Origin: Planctomycetota bacterium
GTDB lineage: Bacteria; Planctomycetota; Phycisphaerae; SM23-33
Length of the DNA: 51,746 nt
Reading direction: 5' to 3'
Assembly (NCBI GenBank): GCA_022705325.1
Contig: JAKJER010000044.1
Coordinates: forward strand, 1-51,746
Part shown: one piece after another, positions 27,558 to 37,200 of the stretch
How the letters are laid out: each line of letters starts with the position of its first letter
Position numbering within the stretch: the stretch's first letter is position 1
Position numbers and translations under genes: made by a program
Notes under the pieces: generated by a model
Told to the model about the DNA's origin: nothing
Database searches by the model: none
The model's input: only the letters and a program-made list of their open reading frames with translations

Positions 27558-30500
27558 TCAGACGCCCGCCTGCTTCATCTCGGCCAGCCGCTGCTGGGCT
27601 ACCTTCGCCCAGGGCGAGTCGGGGGTGTCCTGGACGACCTGGTTGAGCAACTTGCGGGCCTGGTCGCCCTGCTTGAGTTCGACGTACGCCCGGGCGGCCT
27701 CGCACCGCGCCTGACCCGCCAGGTCCGGATAGTCGTAGGTGTAAGGGACCACCAACAGGGCCGTCACCGCGTCCTGCGGGCGCTTCTGTTCCAGCCTGCA
27801 TAGCCCGATCTGGAGTTGGGCGCGGGCGGCCGGCTCGGCCGCGGTCCGCTTGATCACTTCCTGATAGGCGGCAATCGCCTGGTCGAAGTTCTTGGCATTC
27901 TGCCACGCCCAGCCGATGCCGTAGCGGGCTTCGTAGACGTACGGGCTGTTCGGGTAGCGGTTGAGCAGGGCCTCCAGGGCCTGGCGGCTGGGGTCCCACT
28001 GGCCCAGCAGGGCATAGGCCTGGCCCAGCCGCAGCATGGCCCGGTCGCTGACGTCGGCGATCTGGTGCAGTTCGCCCTTGTCGCGGAAGGGCAGGAGCGT
28101 CTCGACGGCCTTGGGGTAGTCCTTGAGTTGGAGACAGGCCTCGCCGGTCAGGTAGCGGGCCTCGCCAGCCAGCGGGCTGGCGGGGTTGGCCAGGACCGCC
28201 GACGCGTGCTGGAGGGCTTCCTTGGCGTTCTTGACGTCCAGCAGGGCGGCCGCCAGCCTCAGGCGGATGCGCTCCAGCAATTCCGGCGAGGGGGCCTGGT
28301 CCAAGGCCCCCGCCAACACCTCCAGGGCGCCCTCGGGATTCTGGCGTCGCCCGTGCATCTCCGCCAACTCCAGGCGCGCCTGAAGGGCCAGGGATGGTTC
28401 CGCGGCGGCCAGGAGCTGGTTGTAACGAGCGATGGCGGCCTTCTCGCCCGGCTGCTGGGGGACCTTCTCCAGGGCCACCTCGGGCGCCGTCAGCGCGGGC
28501 GGCTGCTGGAGGGGGTTCTCCTTCGCCAGTCGCTCGATGACCTTCTTGAGGGCCTGCTCGCCCAGGGCGGCGCGGGCGGCGTCGATCTCGACCTGGGCGA
28601 CCGCGCGGTGGCACCAGGCCGCCTCGTAGATCAGCCTGAGCTCGGCCTGTTTGAACTCGTTCTTCTTGCCCAGTTCGGCGGCCTGGGCCTCGAAAGCGGC
28701 CGCCGCCTGGCGGAGGTCCGCGGTTGCCTTGTCGCCGGCGGCCTGCGCGGCTTTGGCCTGGTCCGGATTGCCCGCTTTGGCGAGCTGCTCACGGGCGGTC
28801 TGGAGCTGGGCCAGCAGTTCCTCGCGTCGAACCTGGCCCAGTCGCCAGGTGGCGTTGACGGCGGTGGGCCCGGCGACCTTCGTCAGCGGTTCGAGCAGGG
28901 CCCGCGCCTCGGCCAGCTTCCCGCCGTCCTTGAGGGCCAGGGCGTGCTCGTACTGCATCGCGTGGACCCAGCCCGCCCGGGCGGGGTCCTTGGCGCAAGC
29001 GGCTTCGTGCTGCGAGCGGCATTCCTGCATGAGCTGGGCGGCCTCGGCGGCCTTGTTCTGGGCCCGCATCAGCACCGACAAGCGGACCAGGGCCATCGGC
29101 GCAACCGGGCTGGTTCGCAGCGGGTCGCCGCGAAAACGGCCCAGTTCGTTTGTCGCCCCGCCGACGTCGCCCAGCAAGGCCAGCAGCTTGCCCCGTTCAA
29201 AGACGGCCGTCTGCTGCGCGGGCGTGTTCTGGAAATTGGCCAGGCACTTCTCGTAGGCCTCGCGGGCCTGGGTGCGGAGCTTCTTCAACTCGGCGGCATC
29301 GGCCAGCAGGGCGGCCACCCGCTGGTAACAGTAGCCCAGCTTGAGGTAGGCGTCCTGGCCCTGGGGGCTGGCGGCCTGGCTGGCCAGGAACGCTTCCAGC
29401 AGCTTGGCGGCGTTTTCGGCCTGCTGGACAACCTCCGCCGCCCGCAGGGCGTCCTCCGCCTCGTTGGGCAGTTGTCGGATGAGGCACTCCGCCAGCAGGT
29501 AGTTGGTGCTGGCCAGCTCGCCGTTTCGTTCCACTTCGGGGATGGACGCCAGGGTGGCCTGGGCCTGGGCGTACTGGCCGAGATGGTGCTGGCAGGAGGC
29601 CAGGGCGTGGCGGGCCAGGCCCGCGTGGGGGTACTCGGGGAACTGCTTGAGCACCCGCTGATAGCGGTTCTGGGCCTCGGTGAACAGCGGGGGCAACTGG
29701 TCGCGGGGGAAGTCGTTCTTGTTCAGGGCGGTGACGGCGGTCAGATAGGCGTTCTCGGCGTGGCGGAAGAGTACCGAGGCCAGCAGCGTGCTCTTGGGAT
29801 AGGTCTTCTCGAACTCGCCGCAGAGGGCGTCGGATTCCTTGTACATCCCGCTCAGTTGCAGGGCGACGATCTGACGTTGCAGGGCCTCCTCCACGCGGTC
29901 GGGATTGTTGTTCTCCTGGCGAACCTGCTGAAGCGTCGCGGAGGCTTCCTTGAACTGCCTGGCCAGGACCTGCGTGTCGGCCAGCTCCATCAGGATGTCG
30001 CCCCGGCGGACCTTGGCCTGGGGGTCCTTGTCCTTCTGCTGGTTGGCCAGATCCGCCGCCCGGCGGAGGTGATCGCAGGCCTGGGCCAGCGCCTGGGCGT
30101 AGGCCTGGGCGTTATTGGGGTCGGCGCCGGAAGCGATGGCCCGCCCCATCCACCAGGTGGCCTGGTCGCCGAGCTGCGGGTGGCCCGCCAGTGGTTGGAG
30201 GCACTTGACGGCTTCGGCGAAGTTGCGCGTCTGAAGGTGGCAGTACCCTTGACGGAGCTGGGCCTCGGCCACCAGGGGCGTGTTGGGGTTCTGCTGGATG
30301 ACCGCGGTGAAGGCGGCTAGCGCCTCGGCGAACTGCCCTCCTTCGGCCTGGAGCAGGGCCAGATAGAAGTGCGACCGCGGGATGTAGTCCGGGGGCGGGC
30401 CCTGGACGATCTGTTCATACAGGACCTTCTGCAAGGGTTGAAGGGCTGCCGGGTTCTTCAACGCTTCTGCCGCCTTCTTCTTCAGCTCCTCCTGGGCGGC

Positions 30501-31376
30501 CAGGACGGCCTTGTACATGTTGGCCGCCTCGGGCCGCTCGCCGGCCAGATGATGGCAGCGACCCAGCAGGTAACGGGCGTGGACGCCGAATTCCTGGGCG
30601 AAGGGCGCCAATTGGCTCAGCGCCTTGCCCGCGGCGACGAAGTCCCGCATGGCGAAATTGGCGTACCCTTCGTAGTACAGGCCCAGCGGGCGGTACTGGC
30701 TGGCGGCCTGGGCGGGGTCGCCCAGGAACGTGGAAGCCAGCACCTGGGCCTCCTTGCACTTCTCCAGCCGCAGGAGCATCTCGGCCTGGTCGAGTTGGCA
30801 GCGGGCGAGCCATTCCCTGTCCGGTGAGGGCGGGGGCGCCGGCTGGCCGGCCGGCGGGGCCGGTGGAGCAGGGGCCGCCTTCACCCGTTCGGCGAACAGT
30901 CCCGCCGCCTGGGCGAAGCTCTGTTGGGCCTCTTGATAGTGCGCCTTGGCCTGGTTCAGATGCTGCGGGGCCTCGGGCGGCTTGGCCTTGGCCAGGGCGG
31001 TGGAAGCGTGTCCCAGCCCGCGCTGGGCCACGCCCAGGTAGTACATCGCGAAGGGGCGCTCGGGGAAGTTCGCCCCAGCCGCGTGACGCAAGGCGTCTGC
31101 GGCCGCCTTATAGTCCGTGGGCGACATCTCCAGCAGGGCGGTGCCCAGCCCGTAGTGCGCACTGGGCGTGTCCTTCTGTCCGTTGAACTTGCCCAGGTAC
31201 TCGCGGAAACGATCGACCGCGACGTTGTACTGCCTTTCGTTGAAGGCCTTTCGCCCCGCGTTGATCACCATCACCGCCTGCTGCTCAGCCGTCAACTGCG
31301 GCTGGGCGAGAAGCGGCGTGGAGGCGGCGATCACGAGGGCCGAAAGAGCCAATGCCTGGACGATCGAAGTCCTCAT
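27558..31376 (-). CDS. Giant secreted TPR protein
   Basis: A 1272-aa protein with a signal peptide (SIVQALALSALVIAASTPLLAQ). It is made of TPR-like helical repeats almost throughout, such as AHYGLGTALLEM, AEAQLRQGYCHLQTRNFAEAV, HAGLARHALASCQHHLGQYAQA and YEARYGIGWAWQNAKNFDQAI. These resemble the BamD/YbgF type of periplasmic TPR. Pro-rich linkers occur near residue 175. TPR solenoids act as docking scaffolds. It begins the cluster that continues with the FG-GAP and PQQ propellers, and the three together look like an envelope or surface complex. The start at 31376 is chosen because it opens the signal peptide; the ribosome site is weak. Confidence 0.8.
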   Translation of the reverse strand: MRTSIVQALALSALVIAASTPLLAQPQLTAEQQAVMVINAGRKAFNERQYNVAVDRFREYLGKFNGQKDTPSAHYGLGTALLEMSPTDYKAAADALRHAAGANFPERPFAMYYLGVAQRGLGHASTALAKAKPPEAPQHLNQAKAHYQEAQQSFAQAAGLFAERVKAAPAPPAPPAGQPAPPPSPDREWLARCQLDQAEMLLRLEKCKEAQVLASTFLGDPAQAASQYRPLGLYYEGYANFAMRDFVAAGKALSQLAPFAQEFGVHARYLLGRCHHLAGERPEAANMYKAVLAAQEELKKKAAEALKNPAALQPLQKVLYEQIVQGPPPDYIPRSHFYLALLQAEGGQFAEALAAFTAVIQQNPNTPLVAEAQLRQGYCHLQTRNFAEAVKCLQPLAGHPQLGDQATWWMGRAIASGADPNNAQAYAQALAQACDHLRRAADLANQQKDKDPQAKVRRGDILMELADTQVLARQFKEASATLQQVRQENNNPDRVEEALQRQIVALQLSGMYKESDALCGEFEKTYPKSTLLASVLFRHAENAYLTAVTALNKNDFPRDQLPPLFTEAQNRYQRVLKQFPEYPHAGLARHALASCQHHLGQYAQAQATLASIPEVERNGELASTNYLLAECLIRQLPNEAEDALRAAEVVQQAENAAKLLEAFLASQAASPQGQDAYLKLGYCYQRVAALLADAAELKKLRTQAREAYEKCLANFQNTPAQQTAVFERGKLLALLGDVGGATNELGRFRGDPLRTSPVAPMALVRLSVLMRAQNKAAEAAQLMQECRSQHEAACAKDPARAGWVHAMQYEHALALKDGGKLAEARALLEPLTKVAGPTAVNATWRLGQVRREELLAQLQTAREQLAKAGNPDQAKAAQAAGDKATADLRQAAAAFEAQAAELGKKNEFKQAELRLIYEAAWCHRAVAQVEIDAARAALGEQALKKVIERLAKENPLQQPPALTAPEVALEKVPQQPGEKAAIARYNQLLAAAEPSLALQARLELAEMHGRRQNPEGALEVLAGALDQAPSPELLERIRLRLAAALLDVKNAKEALQHASAVLANPASPLAGEARYLTGEACLQLKDYPKAVETLLPFRDKGELHQIADVSDRAMLRLGQAYALLGQWDPSRQALEALLNRYPNSPYVYEARYGIGWAWQNAKNFDQAIAAYQEVIKRTAAEPAARAQLQIGLCRLEQKRPQDAVTALLVVPYTYDYPDLAGQARCEAARAYVELKQGDQARKLLNQVVQDTPDSPWAKVAQQRLAEMKQAGV

Positions 31377-31731
31377 AGTTCCGAATCTCCACACATCGGG
31401 GTTTCGCTCGACTGCAAGATATAAACGCTTCTCATCGTCCGTTAATCCATCCTGAACGGAATTTGAACCGTAGCGGGAAATCGTACCCAGAGGCCCTGTT
31501 GGACGATCAAAAAATCCGGGAATTCGTAGATCAGCAAACCCCGTCTTCCCCTCGGGGCTTTCGCGAAAACGGTTAGAAGTCCCATCGGCTCCTGTGACGC
31601 ACCCGGTTCCTTTCCGACGGGAGACCGTCTGGTGGGGTGGCTTGGTGCGGCTGAAAGGTGTAAATGGCCAGACGAGGAGCCAGCAAGGGACTTCCTTGCT
31701 GGCCCCTCGTCAAGGCGGTCAAACGGTTCAC
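31377..31731. other. Intergenic region between the TPR gene and the CopG-type gene
   Basis: About 355 nt with no supportable gene. It must hold the promoter of the TPR cluster (I see TATATC around 31419 on the minus strand but no good -35) and contains the hairpin at 31671-31711. Confidence 0.4.
31671..31711 (-). terminator. Strong hairpin downstream of the CopG-type gene
   Basis: GACGAGG and CCTCGTC, then GCCAGCAAGG and CCTTGCTGGC, pair with a single bulge on each side around a 5-nt loop, giving a 17-bp stem 20 nt beyond the CopG-type stop. There is no T-run on either side, so it may be a Rho-dependent or RNA-stabilising element. Confidence 0.55.
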
Positions 31732-31944
31732 TCACGGTGTCAGTAGAACTCTCATGACCTTCCCGTCAGGGGCGGCTAGTTCGATCTTGCACCCATTCTT
31801 CTGCTCGTCCACCAGGACCGCGTAGATGCTGATAGCTCGCCTGATCACTTCGGAACGAGTGGTCGCCCCTGTCTCTTCAGTCAGTCGCTCGAGCAATTCC
31901 GTCATCGGCTGTGTCACATCGAGTTGAATTCTGTCCTTCTTCAA
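31732..31944 (-). CDS. Ribbon-helix-helix (CopG-type) protein
   Basis: A 70-aa protein with the ribbon-helix-helix pattern: RIQLDVTQPMTELLERLTEE, then TRSEVIRRAISIYAVLV. The last 20 residues (CKIELAAPDGKVMRVLL) form a beta-hairpin. It starts with TTG, 3 nt after the stop of the two-TM gene. RHH proteins are small DNA-binding repressors, often antitoxins, but no toxin partner of known type is next to it. The pair is more AT-rich than its surroundings, which suggests recent acquisition. Confidence 0.75.
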   Translation of the reverse strand: MKKDRIQLDVTQPMTELLERLTEETGATTRSEVIRRAISIYAVLVDEQKNGCKIELAAPDGKVMRVLLTP

Positions 31945-31947
31945 AGT

Positions 31948-32232
31948 CTATCCAAATCCCCTATTGGGGTAGTAATGTCCTATTATTGCACCAAGTATTG
32001 GCCCAATTACGCTCCATGCCCCCGCAAGCGGCGCTATTGAGGCCAAGCATAACGCTACGATAGCAGCAACTACCAAAGCAACAGATGAACCAATTACAAG
32101 GAACTTCGTCAGCCAGTCGGTTGTTCTTCTCTCCAACCCTTTCAGAATTACCTCTTTCGAAATCGGGTCGTTTAACAATTCAACCAGATCTTTGGTGTTC
32201 CTGCCAGGTTCCGGGAGGGTGTCCCTGATCAT
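31948..32232 (-). CDS. Small two-TM membrane protein paired with the RHH protein
   Basis: A 94-aa protein with a soluble N-terminus (1-40, with SKEVILKGLERRTTDW) and two hydrophobic helices (LTKFLVIGSSVALVVAAIVALCL and PLAGAWSVIGPILGAIIGHYY). I do not recognise the family. The helices are separated by a short turn, so both ends face the same side, probably the cytoplasm. It forms an operon with the RHH gene. Its GC, near half, contrasts with the neighbouring two-thirds or more. A membrane toxin or sensor tied to the RHH regulator is possible, but nothing in the sequence proves it. Confidence 0.6.
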   Translation of the reverse strand: MIRDTLPEPGRNTKDLVELLNDPISKEVILKGLERRTTDWLTKFLVIGSSVALVVAAIVALCLASIAPLAGAWSVIGPILGAIIGHYYPNRGFG

Positions 32233-32620
32233 TGCATGTCTCTCCCATTAGGTTTCGCTTCGTTGTCTGTTTTACCTTACAGCTTTCCATGACGATCTCC
32301 TTATGAACATCCTCTTACACCAAACCGAAAGACCGGTTCTTTTCCAGTCTTTCCTCATCACCAACTTGTTTCAGGTCAACTTTCAAAACCGCCGCGTTGG
32401 CATTCTCCTAACCAGATGTTCTTTCGCTGCCTGTTCCGCGGACCGCCCGCGTTACGTCGTTAATATAAACGTTCTAGCTGTAAGAAACCACTAAAAAACC
32501 AATAATTTTTACGCATTTTTCACTGGCCAGTGCAGGGTGACGCCTGGGAGGACTACCCGTTACGCTTCTGGTCAGTCCCCCATTGCTTTCGCCCGGTTGC
32601 CCTGACCATAATCACTCCGT
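32233..32620. other. AT-rich intergenic region
   Basis: About 390 nt of unusually AT-rich DNA for this window, with no supportable gene. It probably holds the promoters for the leftward two-TM/RHH pair and the rightward PQQ/dikinase operon. A 12-bp palindrome, CACTGGCCAGTG, is at 32521-32532, directly after a T-rich stretch (TTTTTACGCATTTTT). Confidence 0.5.
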
Positions 32621-34210
32621 ATGGTTGACTTGGCGGTCATCCCGATTTTCGTGAACGCCGGGGCGGCGATCCTGCCGGCGGTGCTGGCGGGCGTGTCGAG
32701 CTTCCTGGCCCTGTTGCTGCGCCCGCGCGAGTTGGCGCGGGCCTGCCGGCGACGCCCGGGCGTGGCGGTGGGCGTGGTGCTGGCCTTGCCCGCCTTGTGG
32801 TTCGGCGGCTCGTGGGCGGTGGCCGCCGCCTCCGCCTGGATGACCCCGCCCCCCAAGGGGGCGCAGATCGACTGGGCCCTGAAGGGGCAGGAGATCCTCC
32901 AGCAGGAGCAGGCGCTGGCTACAGGCGCCGCCGTGGGCGGCGGCGAGGGACCGGCCGGCGACGTCGTCTTCGGACGCGACTTCTCCCGCCGGGGCCACGA
33001 CGGGTGTCCGCCGCCTCGGTCCATCTGTCCGTTCTGGGCCCACAAGAGCGAGGGCGTCATGTTCCTGTCCTCGCCCGCCCTGCGAGGCAAGCGCGTGTAC
33101 GTGGGGACGGCCCTGGTGGACCTGACGGGCAAGTTCGGCAGCGTCGTGTGCCTCGACGCCGCCGGAGGCAAGGTCCTCTGGGAGACCACCGACGCGGGCG
33201 ACCTGCCCCTCAAGCCGATCATCTCCTCGCCCGCCGTCACGGCCGACGGCACGCGGATCATCATCGGCCAGGGCCTGCACGACGACAAGGACTGCGCCCT
33301 GTTGTGCCTGGACGCGGCGACCGGCAAGGTGCTGTGGCAGTCGCCCACGCCGCTGCACATCGAAAGCTCGCCCGCCATCCGCGGCGACGTGGCGGTGGTG
33401 GGGGCGGGGGCCATCGAGGGGCCCGATCGCAAGCCCACCGGGCACGCCGGGCTGGTGCTGGCTGTTCGGATCAGCGACGGGAAGCCGCTCTGGACGCACG
33501 AGCTGGCCGACCCGGAAAGCTCGCCCGCCATCGGCGAGGACGGGACCGTCTACATCGGCAGCGGGTTCAACGGCAGCGCCGTGGTGGCGCTGCGAAGCGG
33601 GAGCGACGCGGAGCTCAAGGCGGCCGGGCTTTCCCGGCAGATCTGGCGCACGAGCCTGCCCTACCCGGTCACCGGCGCGATCAGCCTGTGCGGCGAGCGC
33701 CTGCTGGTGGGCGGGGGCAACGGAGACTACGCGTTCTCGTCGGACAAGCCCGCGGGGATGGTCGCCGCCCTGGACCGCCGCGACGGGCGGATCCTCTGGC
33801 AGGCGCCGATGGGCGACGCCGTGCTGGGCCCGTTGGCGTGCAGCGAGAAGATCGCGCTCTGTCCGGTGCGCACGGGGGAACTGGTCGCGCTCTCGCCCGC
33901 CGACGGCAAGTTGATCTGGAGCCAGCGGATCAGCGGCAAGGCTGCGGTGCTTTCGGGGTGCGTCCTGGCGGGCGACAAGGCCCTCGCCCTCAGCAGCGAC
34001 GGCTACCTGGCCCTGCTGGACGCCCGCGACGGGCGGCTGCTTCAGAAGCACTACGTCAACGACCCCGCCCGCCCGGGCCAGCAGGGGCTGTCCATCAGCA
34101 CCCCCACGCTGGCGGGCAACCTCGTCCTGGTCGGCAGCGAGACCGGCGGCCTGCGGGCGTTCCTGTGTCAAGGCACCGAGCCGGCCAAGGTCAGCGTGAG
34201 TCATGAGTAG
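32621..34210 (+). CDS. Membrane-anchored PQQ-like beta-propeller
   Basis: A 529-aa protein with two N-terminal membrane helices (about 3-32 and 47-71) and a PQQ-type beta-propeller (about 130-520). Blade signatures are clear: GKVLWETT, GKVLWQSP, GKPLWTHE, GRILWQAP and GKLIWSQR. The propeller carries no visible enzyme residues, so a scaffold or sensor role is more likely than a dehydrogenase. Its stop overlaps the start of the dikinase-like gene by 8 nt (ATGAGTAG), so the two are coupled and probably work together at the membrane. The start ATG at 32621 gives a complete first helix. Confidence 0.8.
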   Translation: MVDLAVIPIFVNAGAAILPAVLAGVSSFLALLLRPRELARACRRRPGVAVGVVLALPALWFGGSWAVAAASAWMTPPPKGAQIDWALKGQEILQQEQALATGAAVGGGEGPAGDVVFGRDFSRRGHDGCPPPRSICPFWAHKSEGVMFLSSPALRGKRVYVGTALVDLTGKFGSVVCLDAAGGKVLWETTDAGDLPLKPIISSPAVTADGTRIIIGQGLHDDKDCALLCLDAATGKVLWQSPTPLHIESSPAIRGDVAVVGAGAIEGPDRKPTGHAGLVLAVRISDGKPLWTHELADPESSPAIGEDGTVYIGSGFNGSAVVALRSGSDAELKAAGLSRQIWRTSLPYPVTGAISLCGERLLVGGGNGDYAFSSDKPAGMVAALDRRDGRILWQAPMGDAVLGPLACSEKIALCPVRTGELVALSPADGKLIWSQRISGKAAVLSGCVLAGDKALALSSDGYLALLDARDGRLLQKHYVNDPARPGQQGLSISTPTLAGNLVLVGSETGGLRAFLCQGTEPAKVSVSHE

Positions 34211-37200
34211 TTCCCTGGTCTACTTCTTCGCGCCGGGCCAGGCGGAGGGCGACCCCGCTCGCAAGGACATCCTCGGCGGCAAGGGCGCGAGCCTGGCCGC
34301 CATGTGCCGCGCGGGCCTGCCCGTCCCGCCCGGGTTCACCATCTCCGCCGAGTGTTGCCGGAGCTTCCTCGGCGCAGGCGGGCGCTGGCCCGACGGCCTG
34401 CGCGAACAGGTCCGGCAGTACCTCGCCCGGCTCCAGGAGACCGTCGGGCGGCGATTCGGCGATCCAGCCCAGCCGCTGCTGGTCAGCGTCCGCAGCGGGG
34501 CGGCCGTCTCCATGCCCGGCATGATGGACACGATCCTCAACTGCGGGCTCGACGTCCGTCACGCCGACCAGGCCGCCGACCCCGAAGGCTTCTGGCGGGT
34601 CTACAGCCAGTTCGTCTTCATGTTCGCCCGCACGGCCGGCGGGATCGACCCAGCCGAGTTGGAGCAGGCGCGCCAGGCGATCGACGCCGACGAACGTGGC
34701 ACGGGCATCTTGCCCGTGCGTCCCACGGGCGTTCCGCCCGTGGCGGATGAGTTGGCCACGCAGGGCCGGGACGGCCCTGCGACGCATGGGCGAGACGCCC
34801 ATGCCACGGCCGTGGATCGCCATCGCCGTCTCGTCGCCGCCTGGCACGAACTCTACCGCCGCCGCACCGGGCGCGAGTTTCCCCTCGACCCGTGGGACGT
34901 GCTGGTCGAGTGCGTCAACACGGTCTTTCGTTCGTGGAACAGCGAGCGGGCCATCGCCTACCGCGCCCGCCAGAACGTCACCGGCCTGGTCGGCACGGCC
35001 GTCAACATCCAGGCCATGTTCCCCTCGCACGTCAGCGGGATCGTCTTCACCGCGAACCCCAACAACCTGCCCGCCGGGGAGATGATCATCGAGTCGTCGT
35101 TCGGCCTGGGCGAAGCCGTCGTCAGCGGCGACGTCCACCCCGACACCTTCCTCGTCGACCGCGAGACGCTGGCCGTCAAGTCCTCGCGGATCGGGCACAA
35201 GTCTCACGTGGTCTTCGCCCTGGGCGACGAGGGCAGCGTCGAGCCCGACGCGCCCTCGCTGGACCAGGCCCAGCTCGCAGAGCTGGCGAAGATGGCCCTG
35301 GACGTCGAGCGGTTCTTCGGCCACGGGGTCGACATCGAGTGGGGCCTCGCCGACGGGCGTTTCGCCCTTCTCCAGGCCCGGCCCATCAAGGGCCTGGACG
35401 AGGCCCAGGCGCAGGAGGACGCGCTGGCCGCCGCGCGCCGGCAGCTTCGCGCGTTGCTGAGCGAAAAGCGCGGGCCGTGGGTGTTGCATAATCTGGCCGA
35501 GACGCTCGGCCAGCCCTCGCCGCTGACCTGGTCGCTCATGCGCCGGTTCATGTCGCCTGTCGGCGGGTTCGGGAAGCTCTACCGCGACGCCGGCTTCGAG
35601 CCTTCGACCGAGCTGGGCGAAGAGGGCTTCCTCACCCTGATCGCCGGGCGGATCTACATGGACGCCTCGCGGGCGGGCGAGATGTTCTGCGAGGGCTACC
35701 CGTACCGCTACGACCTGGACCTGCTCCGGGTGGACGTCGAGGCATCACAGGCCCCGCCCACCGTGCCGGCCGGCTCGATTGCCGCCCGCCGGCGATGCGG
35801 GCGCCTGGCCGATCATGCCAACCGGACGCTTCGCCTCCAGGCCCGCGACCTTGATCGTCGTCTGGTCGAGGAGGCCATGCCCGCATTCGCGCACTTCTGT
35901 CGCGCCGAGAAGGCCGTCGACCTGGCCGCCCTGTCGAGCCAGGAGTGGATCGATCGCTGGGAGCGCCTCGAGCAGTCCGTCCTGGGCGAGTTCGCCCCGC
36001 TGTCGCTGCTGCCCAGCCTGATCGCCGCCATGGCCCTTCAGGACCTGCGGACCTTCCTGGCGGAGCACTTCTGGGACCTCGACGAGGATGTCGACGAACT
36101 GGCCTCCGCCATTGCCGCGCCCCGACACCGCGACATGACGCTCCAGTCCAACATCGACCTGTTCGCGTTGGCCCAGGGGCGGCTGGAACTGTCGCAGTGG
36201 CTGGACCGCTACGGGTACCGCGCCGCCGGCGAGTTCGACCTCGCCAAGCCCCGCTGGCGCGAGCAGAGCGAGCAGGTGCTTGCGATGGCCGGTCGACTGC
36301 ACGGCGGGGCCGACCCCGAGCAACTCCATCGGGCCCACCTCGACCGCACGCAGGCCCAGGTCGAGTCGCTGTCGGCCCGCCTGGACGCGGCGACCCGCCG
36401 CCAGTTCGACGACCTGCTCAGCCTGGCCCGGCGCTACCTCGCCTTCCGCGAGGACGGCAAGCACTACCTCATGCTCGGCTACGACCTGCTCCGCGACCTG
36501 GCCCTGGAAGCCGGGCGGCGCCTGGGAGTCGGCCAGGACGTGTTCTTCCTGACCGACGCCGAAGTCAAGCAGGCGATCAAAGGTGGCACGGCCGTCTCGG
36601 CCGTGCGTCCCACGGGCGTCCCGCCCGTGTGCGGCGCCCGGGATGACGGCAGGGACTGCAGCGAGAACGACAACAGCCACAACAAGACCCACGGCCAGGA
36701 TGGCCGTGATACACATGGGCGGGACGCCCATGCTACGCCGCAGGCCGCGTGGGCGGACGCCATCGCCCGGCGCAAGCGGGAGTACCAGGCCCACAGCCGC
36801 CTCTCCCTGCCGCGGATCATAGATGCCGCCGCCGTCGAAACGCTCGGCTGCTCCGCGCCGCCCGCCTCGGCCGACAGCTACCAGGCCTTGCCCATCTCGC
36901 CCGGGCAGGCCGACGGGCCGGCGTGGATCGTGCGTTCTCCCACGCAGGCCGAGCAGCGCCCGCCCGGATACGTCCTGGTCTGCCCGTCGACCGATCCGGC
37001 CTGGGCCCCGCTGTTCGTCAACGCCGCCGCCCTCATCCTCGAGTGCGGGGGCAGCCTCAGCCACGGCGCGATCGTCGCCCGCGAGATGGGCATCCCCGCC
37101 GTCGTCCTGCCCCAGGCGACCCGAATGCTCCAGCAGGGCGAGGAAGTCGGCGTCGACGGGCGCCACGGCCAGGTCTGGCGCTCGGCGGCGGAGCCCGCTT

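Noticed and set aside
27816..30320. 834-aa open frame opposite the TPR gene
   Set aside because: Antisense reading of a GC-rich repeat gene; leucine/glycine-rich with no independent signal.
31442..31735. 97-aa frame before the TPR gene
   Set aside because: It runs through a strong hairpin and the presumed promoter and has no match to any known motif.
32303..32494. 63-aa open frame in the AT-rich spacer
   Set aside because: No ribosome site, no domain and an implausible composition; the stretch reads as intergenic DNA.
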